64,000 bases of DNA from Candidatus Krumholzibacteriota bacterium (GCA_034520215.1 JAXHNR010000001.1:62001-126000), one strand, 5' to 3'. Positions 27,314 through 36,494 are shown, numbered from the stretch's first letter. Numbers and translations are program-made. The notes: generated by a model from the letters alone, not told the origin.

Positions 27314-28675
27314 ATGATTGAGATACTGAATCTCATCGCAATGGCTGGTGTAGGATTATTCTTCTTCTCTCTCGGAGTTACTTCTCTCGTCGAGAAAGAA
27401 TTCAGAGCCGCTCTCTTAAGCGTCGCGTTTTTAATATCCGGCATCCTTCTCTGGTTGCTTTTAGATCAATTTTCAGATATTGGATGGATCGGGGTGTTCA
27501 ATGCCGCGGGGCTCGCCTTCCTGGCGGTTTTCGGGATTGTTTCCCTCTTGGGATTTTTCCCCGGATCCGGTGAAGAAAGAGATATCTCACGGGCGGTTAG
27601 CTACGATGAACGCGACAACATGTTTTCAAGAAGTAATTTGTGGAATCATCCTCATCTGATGAAAGAATACTATAAAGATAAACCTCGTTTAAAGGAGATA
27701 GACGGGGAAATCCGCGGCAAGCCCGGTTTTGGGTCCAGTAAGCATACATATTTTGATTATTACTCGACCCCGTGTTTTATTGCCGCTTTTGAGTATCTCG
27801 AGAAAACAATTCCCGCTTCAAGGGGTGTGCCGGCACAAGAGAAAAAGAAGATAGATAAAAAGAAATTTACTAAAGCGATAACTGAAATAGCAGAGTTCTA
27901 CGGCGCTTCCGACGTGGGATTTACGTCCCTTAAGGGGTATCATCTCTATAGTCATAAAGGTCGGCACGCGGACGGCTGGGGAGAAGAGATAACAAATACG
28001 CATAAAACGGCTATAGTAATTGTCGCGCCAATGAATGTCGAGATGTTTAAAAAAGCGCCTTCCAACGCGGTGATTCAGGAATCCGCCCGAAAATATGTGG
28101 AAGTTGCAAAGATATCGAATTTGGTTGCCGGTTATATCCGCGAATTTGGATACCAGGCCAGGGCGCATAATGACGCGAATTATGAGACCCTGTGCGTTCC
28201 GCTCGCGGTTGACGCGGGGCTGGGCGAATTGGGGAGACTCGGTCTGCTTGTTCATAAAAGGTATGGGCCAAGTGTAAGACTCGCGGTAGTAACTACCGAA
28301 CTGGAACTGCCGGAGTCGCGAAGGAAGAATTTTCATATCGAGAGTTTCTGTAAAATCTGCAAAAAGTGCTCTGATAATTGTCCTACCGGATCTATAAGCG
28401 GGGGGAGTGAGCCGGAGAGCAGGGGGTTTAAGCACTGGTCAATTGATCAGGAAAAGTGCTTTTCTTACTGGAGAAAAATCGGTTCTGACTGCGGAATCTG
28501 CCTCGCAGTTTGTCCGTATTCAAAACCTGACAATTTTATGCACAGGCTGGTTCGTTTTTATATATCGCGTAATATATTGAACCAGAGAATCGCGCTCTTT
28601 TTTGATGATTTGATGTACGGGCGGAAAAAGAAAAAGCCGAAGAAGAATCCGGATAAAATATTTCTCAGCAGATAA
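27314..28675 (+). CDS. Membrane-anchored reductive-dehalogenase-like Fe-S protein
   Basis: 453 aa. Two to three N-terminal membrane helices (about 7-85), then a domain with GLGELGRLGLLVHKRYGPSVRL, the shared motif of reductive dehalogenases and epoxyqueuosine reductase QueG. Two 4Fe-4S sites follow: C346/C349/C352/C356 (CKICKKCSDNCP) and C382/C393/C396/C400 (CGICLAVCPYS). No twin-arginine signal is present and the membrane part is N-terminal and fused, unlike classic RdhA (Tat signal plus separate RdhB anchor). If the topology is inside-facing, a cytosolic corrinoid-dependent reductase is possible. Substrate unknown; not necessarily a dehalogenase. Confidence 0.8.
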   Translation: MIEILNLIAMAGVGLFFFSLGVTSLVEKEFRAALLSVAFLISGILLWLLLDQFSDIGWIGVFNAAGLAFLAVFGIVSLLGFFPGSGEERDISRAVSYDERDNMFSRSNLWNHPHLMKEYYKDKPRLKEIDGEIRGKPGFGSSKHTYFDYYSTPCFIAAFEYLEKTIPASRGVPAQEKKKIDKKKFTKAITEIAEFYGASDVGFTSLKGYHLYSHKGRHADGWGEEITNTHKTAIVIVAPMNVEMFKKAPSNAVIQESARKYVEVAKISNLVAGYIREFGYQARAHNDANYETLCVPLAVDAGLGELGRLGLLVHKRYGPSVRLAVVTTELELPESRRKNFHIESFCKICKKCSDNCPTGSISGGSEPESRGFKHWSIDQEKCFSYWRKIGSDCGICLAVCPYSKPDNFMHRLVRFYISRNILNQRIALFFDDLMYGRKKKKPKKNPDKIFLSR

Positions 28676-28738
28676 TCAGCATACTGTTACGAATCTCCCG
28701 CCACCTTGTCGGTTTATAAAAATCGAAGAAATTCCACG

Positions 28739-28747
28739 CACAGAACA
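28739..28747. repeat. Target-site duplication, left of mobile repeat copy 2
   Basis: CACAGAACA here and CACAGAATA at 29028-29036 differ at one position; they abut the two ends of the element exactly. Confidence 0.6.
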
Positions 28748-29027
28748 CAGGACATTCCTCGAAATCAGGGCAATACTTTAGTAATGGCATAACTATCAAG
28801 TAATTACCCATAATGATAAGTGGAATTGATATTTAGTTTCTATCCGGCTATTGGTATTGTCAAAAACGCCGTCTATTTCCCCTGCGAGGAAATAGCGTCT
28901 CCCGCTCTCAGACTCGCTCTTTCTGCCCCTTCGGGCCAGAAAACCATGCCCGCTCGTCTTCCGAGAGGGTTTTGAAATGCCAATAGCCGGATATACAAAG
29001 GAATGTAAAAAATTGGGGAAACTCCAA
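28748..29027. mobile_element. MITE-like mobile repeat, copy 2
   Basis: 280 bp, the same length as copy 1. The two outer arms are reverse complements of those of copy 1, with one difference in the 93-bp long arm, while the 153-bp core (28841-28993) is in the same direction as in copy 1, with one difference. The core is therefore flipped relative to its arms. Flanked by a 9-bp direct repeat with one mismatch. The gap 28676-29185 contains this element and the upstream region of moxR; I see nothing else in it. Confidence 0.8.
28841..28993. repeat. Structured core of repeat copy 2
   Basis: Outer stem 28841-28865/28970-28993, with the same inner hairpins as copy 1. Its single difference from copy 1 turns a T-A pair of the outer stem into a T-G pair, so pairing is kept. 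Confidence 0.8.
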
Positions 29028-29036
29028 CACAGAATA
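29028..29036. repeat. Target-site duplication, right of mobile repeat copy 2
   Basis: CACAGAATA, 8 of 9 identical to 28739-28747. Confidence 0.6.
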
Positions 29037-29045
29037 TTCTTGAAA

Positions 29046-29076
29046 TTGGAACTTGAATTTTAATATTGTATATAAT
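29046..29076 (+). promoter_or_regulatory. Candidate promoter of the moxR-bat operon
   Basis: TATAAT at 29071-29076 with TTGGAA at 29046-29051, spacer 19 nt, longer than ideal. It begins 19 nt after the end of repeat copy 2, so the element sits just upstream of the operon's control region. Confidence 0.45.
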
Positions 29077-29185
29077 ACTTAATGCGGCATTTGCAATCAG
29101 GCTTTCAGGTTTCGGAAGGCCTGAGTTTATTTGCGAGCAGGAAGTTTTAGTTGTAGAAAATGGATTTTACCGGGAGAAGATGATT

Positions 29186-30175
29186 ATGGCGATTGACGTT
29201 AAGCAGATCGGGGAAAAGGTTAAGAAGGAAAGCGCTGTTTTAGAAAGGATCAGAACTGAATTTTCCAGAGTCATTGTAGGCCAGGAGTATCTGATCGACC
29301 GTCTGATGATAGGGCTTTTGTGTAATAATCACGTTCTTATCGAAGGTGTGCCGGGGCTCGCGAAAACGCTCGCTGTCACTACTCTTTCAAGAACGATTCA
29401 CGCCTCTTTTCAGAGGATACAGTTTACTCCTGATCTCCTTCCGGCGGATCTGCTCGGAACTCTCATATACAATCCGCAGTCAGGTGAATTTACAACTAAA
29501 AAAGGACCTATTTTCGCTAATATCATACTCGCGGATGAGATAAACCGAGCGCCGGCGAAAGTGCAGAGCGCCCTTTTGGAAGCTATGCAGGAAAGACATA
29601 TCACTATAGGGAGCGAAAGCCACCTGCTTGACGACCCCTTTATGGTACTTGCCACACAAAACCCGATCGAGCAGGAGGGCACGTATCCCCTTCCGGAAGC
29701 TCAAGTGGACAGGTTTATGCTGAAATTGAAAGTCAGTTATCCCAATAGAAAACAGGAGAAAGAGATTTTAAGGAAGATGGCCGGCTCATCGCCTGACACA
29801 GATGTTGACGCGGTTATCGAACCTTCCGATATAAAGAGACTCAGGAAATTAAATGACGAGATTTATATGGATGAAAAGATCGAAGATTATATCCTGGATA
29901 TAGTCCAGGCGACGAGAAATCCCGAGGAGTACGGTCTCAAAATAAGCGATCTGATTCAGTACGGAGCTTCTCCTCGCGCCACTCTGTTTCTTGCTATGGC
30001 TTCGAGAGCGCACGCGTTTCTTCGCGGAAGGGGGTATGTTACTCCGCAGGACGTGAAGTCAATAGGCATGGATGTTTTAAGACACAGAGTGATAATTACT
30101 TATGAAGCTGAAGCTGAAGAGAAAGTCCCGGAGGACATTGTAAGTTTGATCTTTGATAATGTTCCCGTCCCTTAA
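29186..30175 (+). CDS. moxR: MoxR family AAA+ ATPase
   Basis: 329 aa. MoxR ATPases act as chaperones that activate von Willebrand A (VWA) domain partners. Walker A GVPGLAKT (54-61), Walker B ILADEINRA (D117, E118), sensor TQNP, and the C-terminal lid with GASPRAT. I place the start at ATG 29186, 9 nt after GGGAG; an upstream ATG at 29066 would add a 40-residue tail unlike the family. First gene of the bat operon. Confidence 0.93.
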   Translation: MAIDVKQIGEKVKKESAVLERIRTEFSRVIVGQEYLIDRLMIGLLCNNHVLIEGVPGLAKTLAVTTLSRTIHASFQRIQFTPDLLPADLLGTLIYNPQSGEFTTKKGPIFANIILADEINRAPAKVQSALLEAMQERHITIGSESHLLDDPFMVLATQNPIEQEGTYPLPEAQVDRFMLKLKVSYPNRKQEKEILRKMAGSSPDTDVDAVIEPSDIKRLRKLNDEIYMDEKIEDYILDIVQATRNPEEYGLKISDLIQYGASPRATLFLAMASRAHAFLRGRGYVTPQDVKSIGMDVLRHRVIITYEAEAEEKVPEDIVSLIFDNVPVP

Positions 30176-30247
30176 ACCGGTATACGTTGTCACGCTGAAT
30201 TTATTTGCGTGCCGGTTGCCGGTAGAGCTTAAAAGCGAATCAATACC

Positions 30248-31123
30248 ATGATTACGAAAGAGTTGTCGAAAAAGATAAGGGCCCTTCAGATAACTACAAC
30301 CAGGGTTGTTAATGAAATACTCGCGGGTGAATACGGGAGTGTTTTTAAAGGCCGGGGAATGGAGTTTGATGAAGTAAGAGAATATCTTCCCGGCGACGAT
30401 GTCCGTTCTATAGACTGGAATGTGACGGCTCGTACGGGAGTTCCTCACGTAAAGAGGTATGTTGAGGAAAGAGAACTTTCGGTCATGTTTATTGTGGATC
30501 TTTCCGCTTCTGGCAAATTCGGCAGCGTAAACAAACTTAAAAATGAAGTCGCGGCGGAACTCTGCGCCCTGCTCGCTTTCTCCGCCGTAAAGAATAATGA
30601 CAAGGTCGGGCTGATTCTCTTTACAGACCACGTCGAGAAATATATTCCCCCTAAGAAGGGAACAAAGCATGTTCTCAGGGTTATCAGGGAACTCCTTAGT
30701 TTCAAGCCGCGAAAGGCAAAGACGGATATAACTGGAGCCCTGGATTTCTTTGGAAAGGTTGCCACTAAAAAAGCTGTCGTTTTTCTTGTTTCCGATTTTA
30801 TCTCGGAAGGATTTGAAAAACGGATGAGTATAATTGGCAAGAAACACGATTTAATAGCGGCGACGATTGTTGATCCGAGGGAAGTTGTTCTTCCTGACGC
30901 CGGGCTTGTAGAGCTTGAAGACGCCGAAACCGGAGAGATAGTTCTGGTGGACACTTCGAGCGCCGGTGTGAGAAAGAATTATGAACATTTCGGCAGAGAG
31001 CAGTCCAGGAAATTCAAGAAGCTCTTCGCTTCTATGCGTATAGATCATATAGAGATCACCAACGGCAGAAATTATATCCCAGAACTTGTAAGGTTCTTCA
31101 GAATGAGAGAAAAGCGGTATTGA
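30248..31123 (+). CDS. DUF58 protein (VWA-like, bat operon)
   Basis: 291 aa with the DUF58 signature GRGMEFDEVREYLPGDDVR followed by IDWNVTARTG, then a VWA-like fold with IVDLSASGKFG in the metal-site position. Normally encoded directly after moxR and thought to be its partner. Cytosolic, no membrane segment. Confidence 0.92.
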   Translation: MITKELSKKIRALQITTTRVVNEILAGEYGSVFKGRGMEFDEVREYLPGDDVRSIDWNVTARTGVPHVKRYVEERELSVMFIVDLSASGKFGSVNKLKNEVAAELCALLAFSAVKNNDKVGLILFTDHVEKYIPPKKGTKHVLRVIRELLSFKPRKAKTDITGALDFFGKVATKKAVVFLVSDFISEGFEKRMSIIGKKHDLIAATIVDPREVVLPDAGLVELEDAETGEIVLVDTSSAGVRKNYEHFGREQSRKFKKLFASMRIDHIEITNGRNYIPELVRFFRMREKRY

Positions 31124-31176
31124 CCCTTTGACTATATGGTTTTCAAAGGCATGGATTTAAAGAGAACGGAGCTCGT

Positions 31177-32229
31177 ATGAATGAGAAATTAAATCTAACA
31201 CTTGATCGCGGCAAAAGAGAGAAGGGAGTAAACGCGCGATTAGTATATTTTCTCCTGATTGCTGCCGTTCTGTTTGCAGGTATAAATCTGGCTCTTTTTC
31301 TTTCTGGTAGCGGCGGAACTTTTTCAGGCGGGAACAATCTCAGCGCTGACAGGCTCGAGGAACTGGCCCTTAAGCTGGAACGGCAAAATCTGCTTCAGCC
31401 CGCGGCCCGGACGTGGAAGGAGTATTTAGCCTTGTCCGGAGCGGACAGAGAAGAAAGGGCGTCCGTATGGTACAGAATAGGAAAAATATACCAGAGAGAC
31501 GACGATTATAAGAGGGCTCTCGAGGCCTATTATCATTCGGAAATGTTTGGAAGTTTTGACTTTAAATCAGAACTTTCGAGAAGGACTACAGAATGTCTCG
31601 AAAGGCTCGGTATGTTCGCGGCGCTCAATGATGAACTGCGTGAGAAAACCTCCGTTTCTCAAAGCGCGGAAAAGGAAAAAGAGGTTGTGGCTGAAATAGG
31701 AAACTGGAAAATAACAAAAACTAAAATGGAAAGTCTGATCGAGAATGAAGTAGAAGCTGTTTTAAGCGGCGTCGGCCCCGGCCTTTCAGAAGAACAGAAA
31801 AACAAGCAAAAAGAGGAGATGCTCAGCAGCGTTCTTGAGGGGAAGAACAGAATGCAGTGGCTTCGCAGCTATATCGCGGAGGAGCTCATCTATCGCAGGG
31901 CGATGGAGGAGAAGCTGTATGAAGACCCCGAATATAAAGAGATGTCGCGCAGGAATGAGAGAAGATTGCTGGTGCGGAAATACCTTAGCAGGAAATACAG
32001 CTCGGAGATTTCTATTGGCGAAGAGGACCTTCGCGATTATTACGAAGATCACCGGGAGGAGTTTGTTGATGACGAAGGCGGCCGAAGGTCATTTGATCAG
32101 AGCAGACAAGAGGTCTACTCGAAGGTGAGAGCCCGCGAGGAGGGTGATGTTCAGAGGGAACTTATAGAAGAATTGATGAATAAGTACGATGCTGTAATAC
32201 ACAATTCAAAAATGGACAGTTCAGAGTAA
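31177..32229 (+). CDS. Membrane-anchored TPR / SurA-N-like protein in bat operon
   Basis: 350 aa. One membrane helix (about 24-46), a short TPR-like stretch (55-130, including WYRIGKIYQRDDDYKRALEAY), then residues 165-345 resembling the N-terminal chaperone part of SurA/PpiD-type foldases (VVAEIGNWKITKTKMESLIE). No parvulin PPIase domain follows. It probably acts outside the membrane as a peptide-binding chaperone for Bat components; this is inference. GGAG precedes the ATG. Confidence 0.6.
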   Translation: MNEKLNLTLDRGKREKGVNARLVYFLLIAAVLFAGINLALFLSGSGGTFSGGNNLSADRLEELALKLERQNLLQPAARTWKEYLALSGADREERASVWYRIGKIYQRDDDYKRALEAYYHSEMFGSFDFKSELSRRTTECLERLGMFAALNDELREKTSVSQSAEKEKEVVAEIGNWKITKTKMESLIENEVEAVLSGVGPGLSEEQKNKQKEEMLSSVLEGKNRMQWLRSYIAEELIYRRAMEEKLYEDPEYKEMSRRNERRLLVRKYLSRKYSSEISIGEEDLRDYYEDHREEFVDDEGGRRSFDQSRQEVYSKVRAREEGDVQRELIEELMNKYDAVIHNSKMDSSE

Positions 32230-32244
32230 GAACAGGGTTTAGTG

Positions 32245-33261
32245 ATGGTTGAGAAAAACGGCGGAAATATAAGATTTGTCCGATATCTGCTTAGTGTTTC
32301 AGTGGTAGCGGCACTTTTATATTCATGCGGAATAAGTCATCCTCCCGAGGATACTGCCGATAAATATGAAATCGACCGTAATTTTACCAGGGGGCCTGTT
32401 GATTTTCGCGTCGCTGTGAGCAAAAAAGAGATTACTATCGCCGATAATGTAAAGTTACTTCTTGAGACAAAAGCCAGAGATAAGTATATGGCCGAGCTTC
32501 CTTCTTTCGGCGATAAGCTTCAGCAGTTCGGTATTGTCGACTACAGGACCTTCGAGCCCGAACTCGGAAAAGGTGACGAGGTGATTACAAAGCGGGTGTA
32601 TAAGCTGCAGCCCTTTCTGTCCGGAGAGTACAAAATCCCTCCAATGGTTGTCGAATTTCACAGCGAAAGAGATACCGCCAGGCATTATATACGTTCAGAT
32701 ACAATAACTGTAAAGGTCAATTCGCTTCTGCCTGAGAACAAATCGTCACTTGAAATAAAAGATATCGCCGGCCCTCGGGAACTTCCCCGGGAATTTCCCT
32801 GGACCCCGGCCTTGGCGGGCATAATTCTTATTGCCGCGATACTCTCCGTGGTTGTTTTTAGATTGAGAAAGAAGAAAACGCGGGCTGTTCCGCCGCCCGC
32901 GGCCCATGAGGTCGCTCTCGCGAAACTTCAGAATCTTCTCGGCAGAAAACTTGCCGAGAAGAAGCTCTACCGGGAGTTTACGATAGAAGTTTCCGATATC
33001 TTGAGAGGATATATCGAGGACAGGTTTGGTCTGAAGGCGCCAGAGAGAACAACGGAGGAATTTCTTGCCGAAGCCGGAAGCGCGCTTGAGGTAGATAAAG
33101 AAAAGAAGGAGATGATTAAGCAGTTTCTTTTTCACTGCGATATGGTCAAATTCGCCCTTCTTCAGCCAACGCAGGAGGATGTGCGGAAGACCTTCGATTT
33201 TTGCAGGGATTTTATAGACGCCACAAAGATCAAAGAGGAGGTGAAACGGGAAGCCGCTTAG
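32245..33261 (+). CDS. Bat-operon lipoprotein with DUF4381-like domain
   Basis: 338 aa. Signal peptide with lipobox LLYSC (C28), an exported beta-rich domain (about 45-170, similar to the Ig-like part of BatD), one membrane helix (about 180-200) and a cytosolic helical tail containing LYREFTIEVSDILRGYIEDR, the pattern of DUF4381-type partners. ATG 32245 is preferred over GTG 32242, because AGGG lies 7 nt before the ATG. Encoded between the chaperone-like gene and batA. Confidence 0.7.
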   Translation: MVEKNGGNIRFVRYLLSVSVVAALLYSCGISHPPEDTADKYEIDRNFTRGPVDFRVAVSKKEITIADNVKLLLETKARDKYMAELPSFGDKLQQFGIVDYRTFEPELGKGDEVITKRVYKLQPFLSGEYKIPPMVVEFHSERDTARHYIRSDTITVKVNSLLPENKSSLEIKDIAGPRELPREFPWTPALAGIILIAAILSVVVFRLRKKKTRAVPPPAAHEVALAKLQNLLGRKLAEKKLYREFTIEVSDILRGYIEDRFGLKAPERTTEEFLAEAGSALEVDKEKKEMIKQFLFHCDMVKFALLQPTQEDVRKTFDFCRDFIDATKIKEEVKREAA

Positions 33262-33277
33262 AGGGCTGCCTTACGCG

Positions 33278-34333
33278 ATGAGATTTCTTTCTCCATGGGT
33301 TTTTCTTCTTCTGCTGATTATTCCGATCTATCTCTTTGTCAGAATAAGATATAGAAGGACACCGAGCATAGGGTTTCCATCCCTTGCCAATATTAGAAAG
33401 GCCGGCATATCCTTAAGACAGAGACTTTCTTTTATACCGGTATTTTTAAGAATCGCCTCTCTTATTTTGTTGATAATCGCTCTTGCCAGGCCTCAGATGG
33501 GTAGAGAGAAGATAAAGGATGTTACAAAAGGGGTGGCGATTGAGATGGTTATAGACCGTTCAGGCAGTATGGGCGCGGAGATGGAATACAGGGGGAGCAG
33601 GTTAAACAGACTGGAAGTTGTAAAGAGAGTATTCCGGGAATTTCTTATGGGTAACGGCAAAAATCTCAAAGGAAGAGCAAGCGACCTTGCGGGAATGGTC
33701 TCCTTTGCCAGGTACGCTGATACAATGGCTCCCCTGACACTTGGCCATGGAGCTCTCTTAAGATTTTTAGATACTGTTGATATTGTTAAGGAAAGAAGCC
33801 AGGACGGCACTGCTATCGGAGACGCCGTTGCTCTCGCGGCGGCGAGGCTTAAAACGGCTGAAGAGAATATGTCTTCCGGGGGTGATGCGGAAGAGAAGGA
33901 ATATAATATAAAAAGTAAAATCATCATTCTTCTTACCGATGGACAGAATAATTTTGGAAAGAGAACACCGGTTGAAGCCGCAGACCTCGCCGCCAAATGG
34001 GGAATAAAGATCTACGCTATAGGTGTCGGCGGTGAAGGAGTTAATACAGTAAAAACACTTTTCGGAAGTTTTAAGATTCCTCAGAGCAGCCGGGTTGATA
34101 TGAGCACCTTGGAGCAGATGGCGGAAAGAACAGGAGGCCTGTCCAGGCAGGCTGAGGATGAAGAATCATTAAGAAAAATATACGGCGAAATAGACAGATT
34201 GGAAAAGAGTGAAATAGAATCTGTCCGTTATGTGGATTACAGAGAATTGTTTGTGCCTTTTACAGTCGCGGCGCTGCTTCTTATTCTTCTTGAAAGAGCG
34301 CTGGCATGTACTATTTTCAGGAGGATACCCTGA
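33278..34333 (+). CDS. batA: BatA-like VWA membrane protein
   Basis: 351 aa. Two N-terminal helices (about 5-22 and 55-70), a VWA domain with MIDAS motif DRSGS (93-97), and one C-terminal helix (about 320-340), the usual BatA layout. The VWA domain faces the periplasm. The Bat proteins support stress tolerance or envelope integrity in Bacteroides and Leptospira-type bacteria; a direct biochemical role is not known. Follows the lipoprotein gene by 16 nt. Confidence 0.88.
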   Translation: MRFLSPWVFLLLLIIPIYLFVRIRYRRTPSIGFPSLANIRKAGISLRQRLSFIPVFLRIASLILLIIALARPQMGREKIKDVTKGVAIEMVIDRSGSMGAEMEYRGSRLNRLEVVKRVFREFLMGNGKNLKGRASDLAGMVSFARYADTMAPLTLGHGALLRFLDTVDIVKERSQDGTAIGDAVALAAARLKTAEENMSSGGDAEEKEYNIKSKIIILLTDGQNNFGKRTPVEAADLAAKWGIKIYAIGVGGEGVNTVKTLFGSFKIPQSSRVDMSTLEQMAERTGGLSRQAEDEESLRKIYGEIDRLEKSEIESVRYVDYRELFVPFTVAALLLILLERALACTIFRRIP

Positions 34334-34339
34334 TAAATT

Positions 34340-35353
34340 ATGCATATTGATAATGTAAAGATGCTGTCTTTTCTTTGGCTGGCTGTTCTTCCCGTTCTGT
34401 TCTACCTATGGGCAAGGTACAGACGGAAGAGAGCGCTTCAGCTGTTTATAGAAGCCGATCTTCTCGGCAGAATAGGTATGACTGTTATTCCGTCGAGGAG
34501 AGTGTGGAAATTACTGCTTGTAGTGTTGAGCTTGGCATTGATTGTCTTTTCTCTCTCCCGTCCGGCGTGGAATCCCAAGCCGCAGACAGTTGAAAGAAGG
34601 GGCAGAGATATTGTGTTTGTACTCGATGTTTCAAAGAGTATGCTGGCGGAGGACCTCGCTCCCAACAGACTCCGCCGCGCCAAGTTTGCCATTGAGGATA
34701 TGCTCAAATCCCTTAAAGGGGACCGGGTGGCCCTTGTTGTATTCGCGGGATCAGCGGTTCTTAAGTGTCCGTTGACCCTCGATTACGGTTTTTTCAGGCT
34801 CATGTTGGAGAGGATAGATGTAAACAGTATTTCCCGGGGCGGAACTATGATAGGGGATGCCGTTAGAAAGGCGCTTGAAGACGGATTTGACGACCAGGAG
34901 AAAAAATACAAAGATATCCTTTTGATTACCGACGGGGAGGACCACGATTCGTTCCCGGTCCAGGCGGCCCAAGAAGCCTCTCAACGAGGAGTGCGTATTA
35001 TAGCAATCGGGCTTGGTGATGAAAATCAGGGAAAGAGAATACCCGTTACAGATAAAGACGGACAAAAAACCTTTCTTAAATATAAGGGAAGAGAGGTTTG
35101 GAGCAGGCTTGACGCTGCAACTTTGAGGAAAATGGCCAATGCCACCGATGGCGGTAAATATCTGAACGTGGCCACCGGTAATATTGATCTGGGGATGGTT
35201 TACAGGAAATTAATTTCCGGTGAAGAAAAACGCAAAATGGAATCAAAGACAATCAAGTTGTATGAAGAAAAATTCCAGATATTTATAGCACTGGCGATAG
35301 CCCTTCTTATAATTGAAATGTTTGTTACGGAACGCAAGAGAGTGAAAGAATGA
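34340..35353 (+). CDS. batB: BatB-like VWA membrane protein
   Basis: 337 aa with two N-terminal helices (7-25, 55-72), a VWA domain with MIDAS DVSKS (96-100) and the second metal contact in SRGGTMIGDA, and a C-terminal helix (about 312-330). Its TGA overlaps the ATG of the next gene by four bases (ATGA), so the two are translationally coupled. Confidence 0.88.
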   Translation: MHIDNVKMLSFLWLAVLPVLFYLWARYRRKRALQLFIEADLLGRIGMTVIPSRRVWKLLLVVLSLALIVFSLSRPAWNPKPQTVERRGRDIVFVLDVSKSMLAEDLAPNRLRRAKFAIEDMLKSLKGDRVALVVFAGSAVLKCPLTLDYGFFRLMLERIDVNSISRGGTMIGDAVRKALEDGFDDQEKKYKDILLITDGEDHDSFPVQAAQEASQRGVRIIAIGLGDENQGKRIPVTDKDGQKTFLKYKGREVWSRLDAATLRKMANATDGGKYLNVATGNIDLGMVYRKLISGEEKRKMESKTIKLYEEKFQIFIALAIALLIIEMFVTERKRVKE

Positions 35354-36489
35354 AACCCCGCAAGCTTTTAATAATATTCTGCATAGCGTCGTTGGTTCTG
35401 GTGATCTCAACCGCCTTTTCAGAATTGACTGCCGATACATCAGGCGATCTGGTATCAAAGGGGAACGATAGTTTCCGGCAGGGAGATTATAAAAGCGCCG
35501 CCGAGTATTATCAGAAGGCTTCGGTGAAAAAACCCGAATCACCCGTTATTCTTTTTAATATCGGAGCGGCGCTCTACAAAGAGGGTAATTTTAAAGAAGC
35601 CGGGGAATATTTTAAGAAGGCTGCCGGGAAGACGAGAGAACTCAACCTGGAATCCAGAGCGTGGTATAATATGGGGAATTGTTCCTTCAGGGAAGGCCGG
35701 AGGCAGACAGACAGTGATTTAGAAAAGGCTCTTGAGCACTACAAGGAAAGCGTCAGGCTCTACGGGACGGCACTTGAGAAAGACAGTACCGTAACTGACG
35801 CCGCCCTGAATATGGAAGTGGCAAGAATTGTGATAAAGGACCTTCTTGATCGTATAAAAGAGCAGGAAGAAAAGAAAAAGAAGCAGCAGAAAAAGATGAG
35901 AGAAATTGTAGATTCTCTGGTCTCTCTTGCCGGCCGGCAGGATAAAGCGCTTCAGCGGGACCGGGAGCTGGCTTCTGAAAAATCGAAGGGAGTATCGGGC
36001 TGGAAGGAAAGAGTAGGCAATCTTGAAAAGAAGCAGAAAAGCATAAAAGAAGGCACGGCCGGAGTTAATGATAAATTAAAAGAAATGTTTGATAAAAAAC
36101 CGCCCTCTTCTGTTAAACAGGCCCTTTCTCATATTGACTCGTCACTTGCCGGTCAGAAAGATGCCGCTGAAAGACTTTCGGCATTCGAACCGGAAAACGC
36201 GTCAGGCGGTCAGAAAGTATCGTCCGAACAGCTGAAGAAAGCCATTGCTGAATTAACCGATAATCAGGATGAAAATCAGCAGAAGAAAGAGCAGCAGGGA
36301 AAAGGCGATAAACAGAACAAAAAGAATGACAAACAGAAAAAGCCGCAGCAGAAGAAACAGAAAGAGAAAGAGCCGGCAAAGAAAGAGAATGAAACAGCGA
36401 AAGATATCCTGTCTGAAGAAAAGGAAAGCAGAGAAAAGAGGAAACGGCAATCCGGCTCGGGCTACAGGGATGTCGATAAGGACTGGTAG
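35350..36489 (+). CDS. batC: BatC-like TPR protein
   Basis: 379 aa: signal peptide (about 1-22), two to three TPRs (about 35-160), a Lys-rich coiled coil, and a C-terminal low-complexity tail rich in Lys, Gln and Glu (from about residue 300). Position between batB and batD, and the TPR content, match BatC. Likely periplasmic and part of a Bat complex. Confidence 0.85.
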   Translation: MKPRKLLIIFCIASLVLVISTAFSELTADTSGDLVSKGNDSFRQGDYKSAAEYYQKASVKKPESPVILFNIGAALYKEGNFKEAGEYFKKAAGKTRELNLESRAWYNMGNCSFREGRRQTDSDLEKALEHYKESVRLYGTALEKDSTVTDAALNMEVARIVIKDLLDRIKEQEEKKKKQQKKMREIVDSLVSLAGRQDKALQRDRELASEKSKGVSGWKERVGNLEKKQKSIKEGTAGVNDKLKEMFDKKPPSSVKQALSHIDSSLAGQKDAAERLSAFEPENASGGQKVSSEQLKKAIAELTDNQDENQQKKEQQGKGDKQNKKNDKQKKPQQKKQKEKEPAKKENETAKDILSEEKESREKRKRQSGSGYRDVDKDW

Positions 36490-36494
36490 ATGGA

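Noticed and set aside
23592..29036. The two 280-bp repeats as ends of a composite transposon carrying the S46 peptidase, DMT transporter and Fe-S protein
   Set aside because: Each copy has its own matching 9-bp duplication (CTTGTTAAT; CACAGAACA/CACAGAATA), and the outermost 9-mers do not match each other, so the copies inserted independently.
29066..29185. Upstream start for MoxR at 29066
   Set aside because: It has no ribosome site, overlaps the -35/-10 region and adds 40 residues unlike the family.
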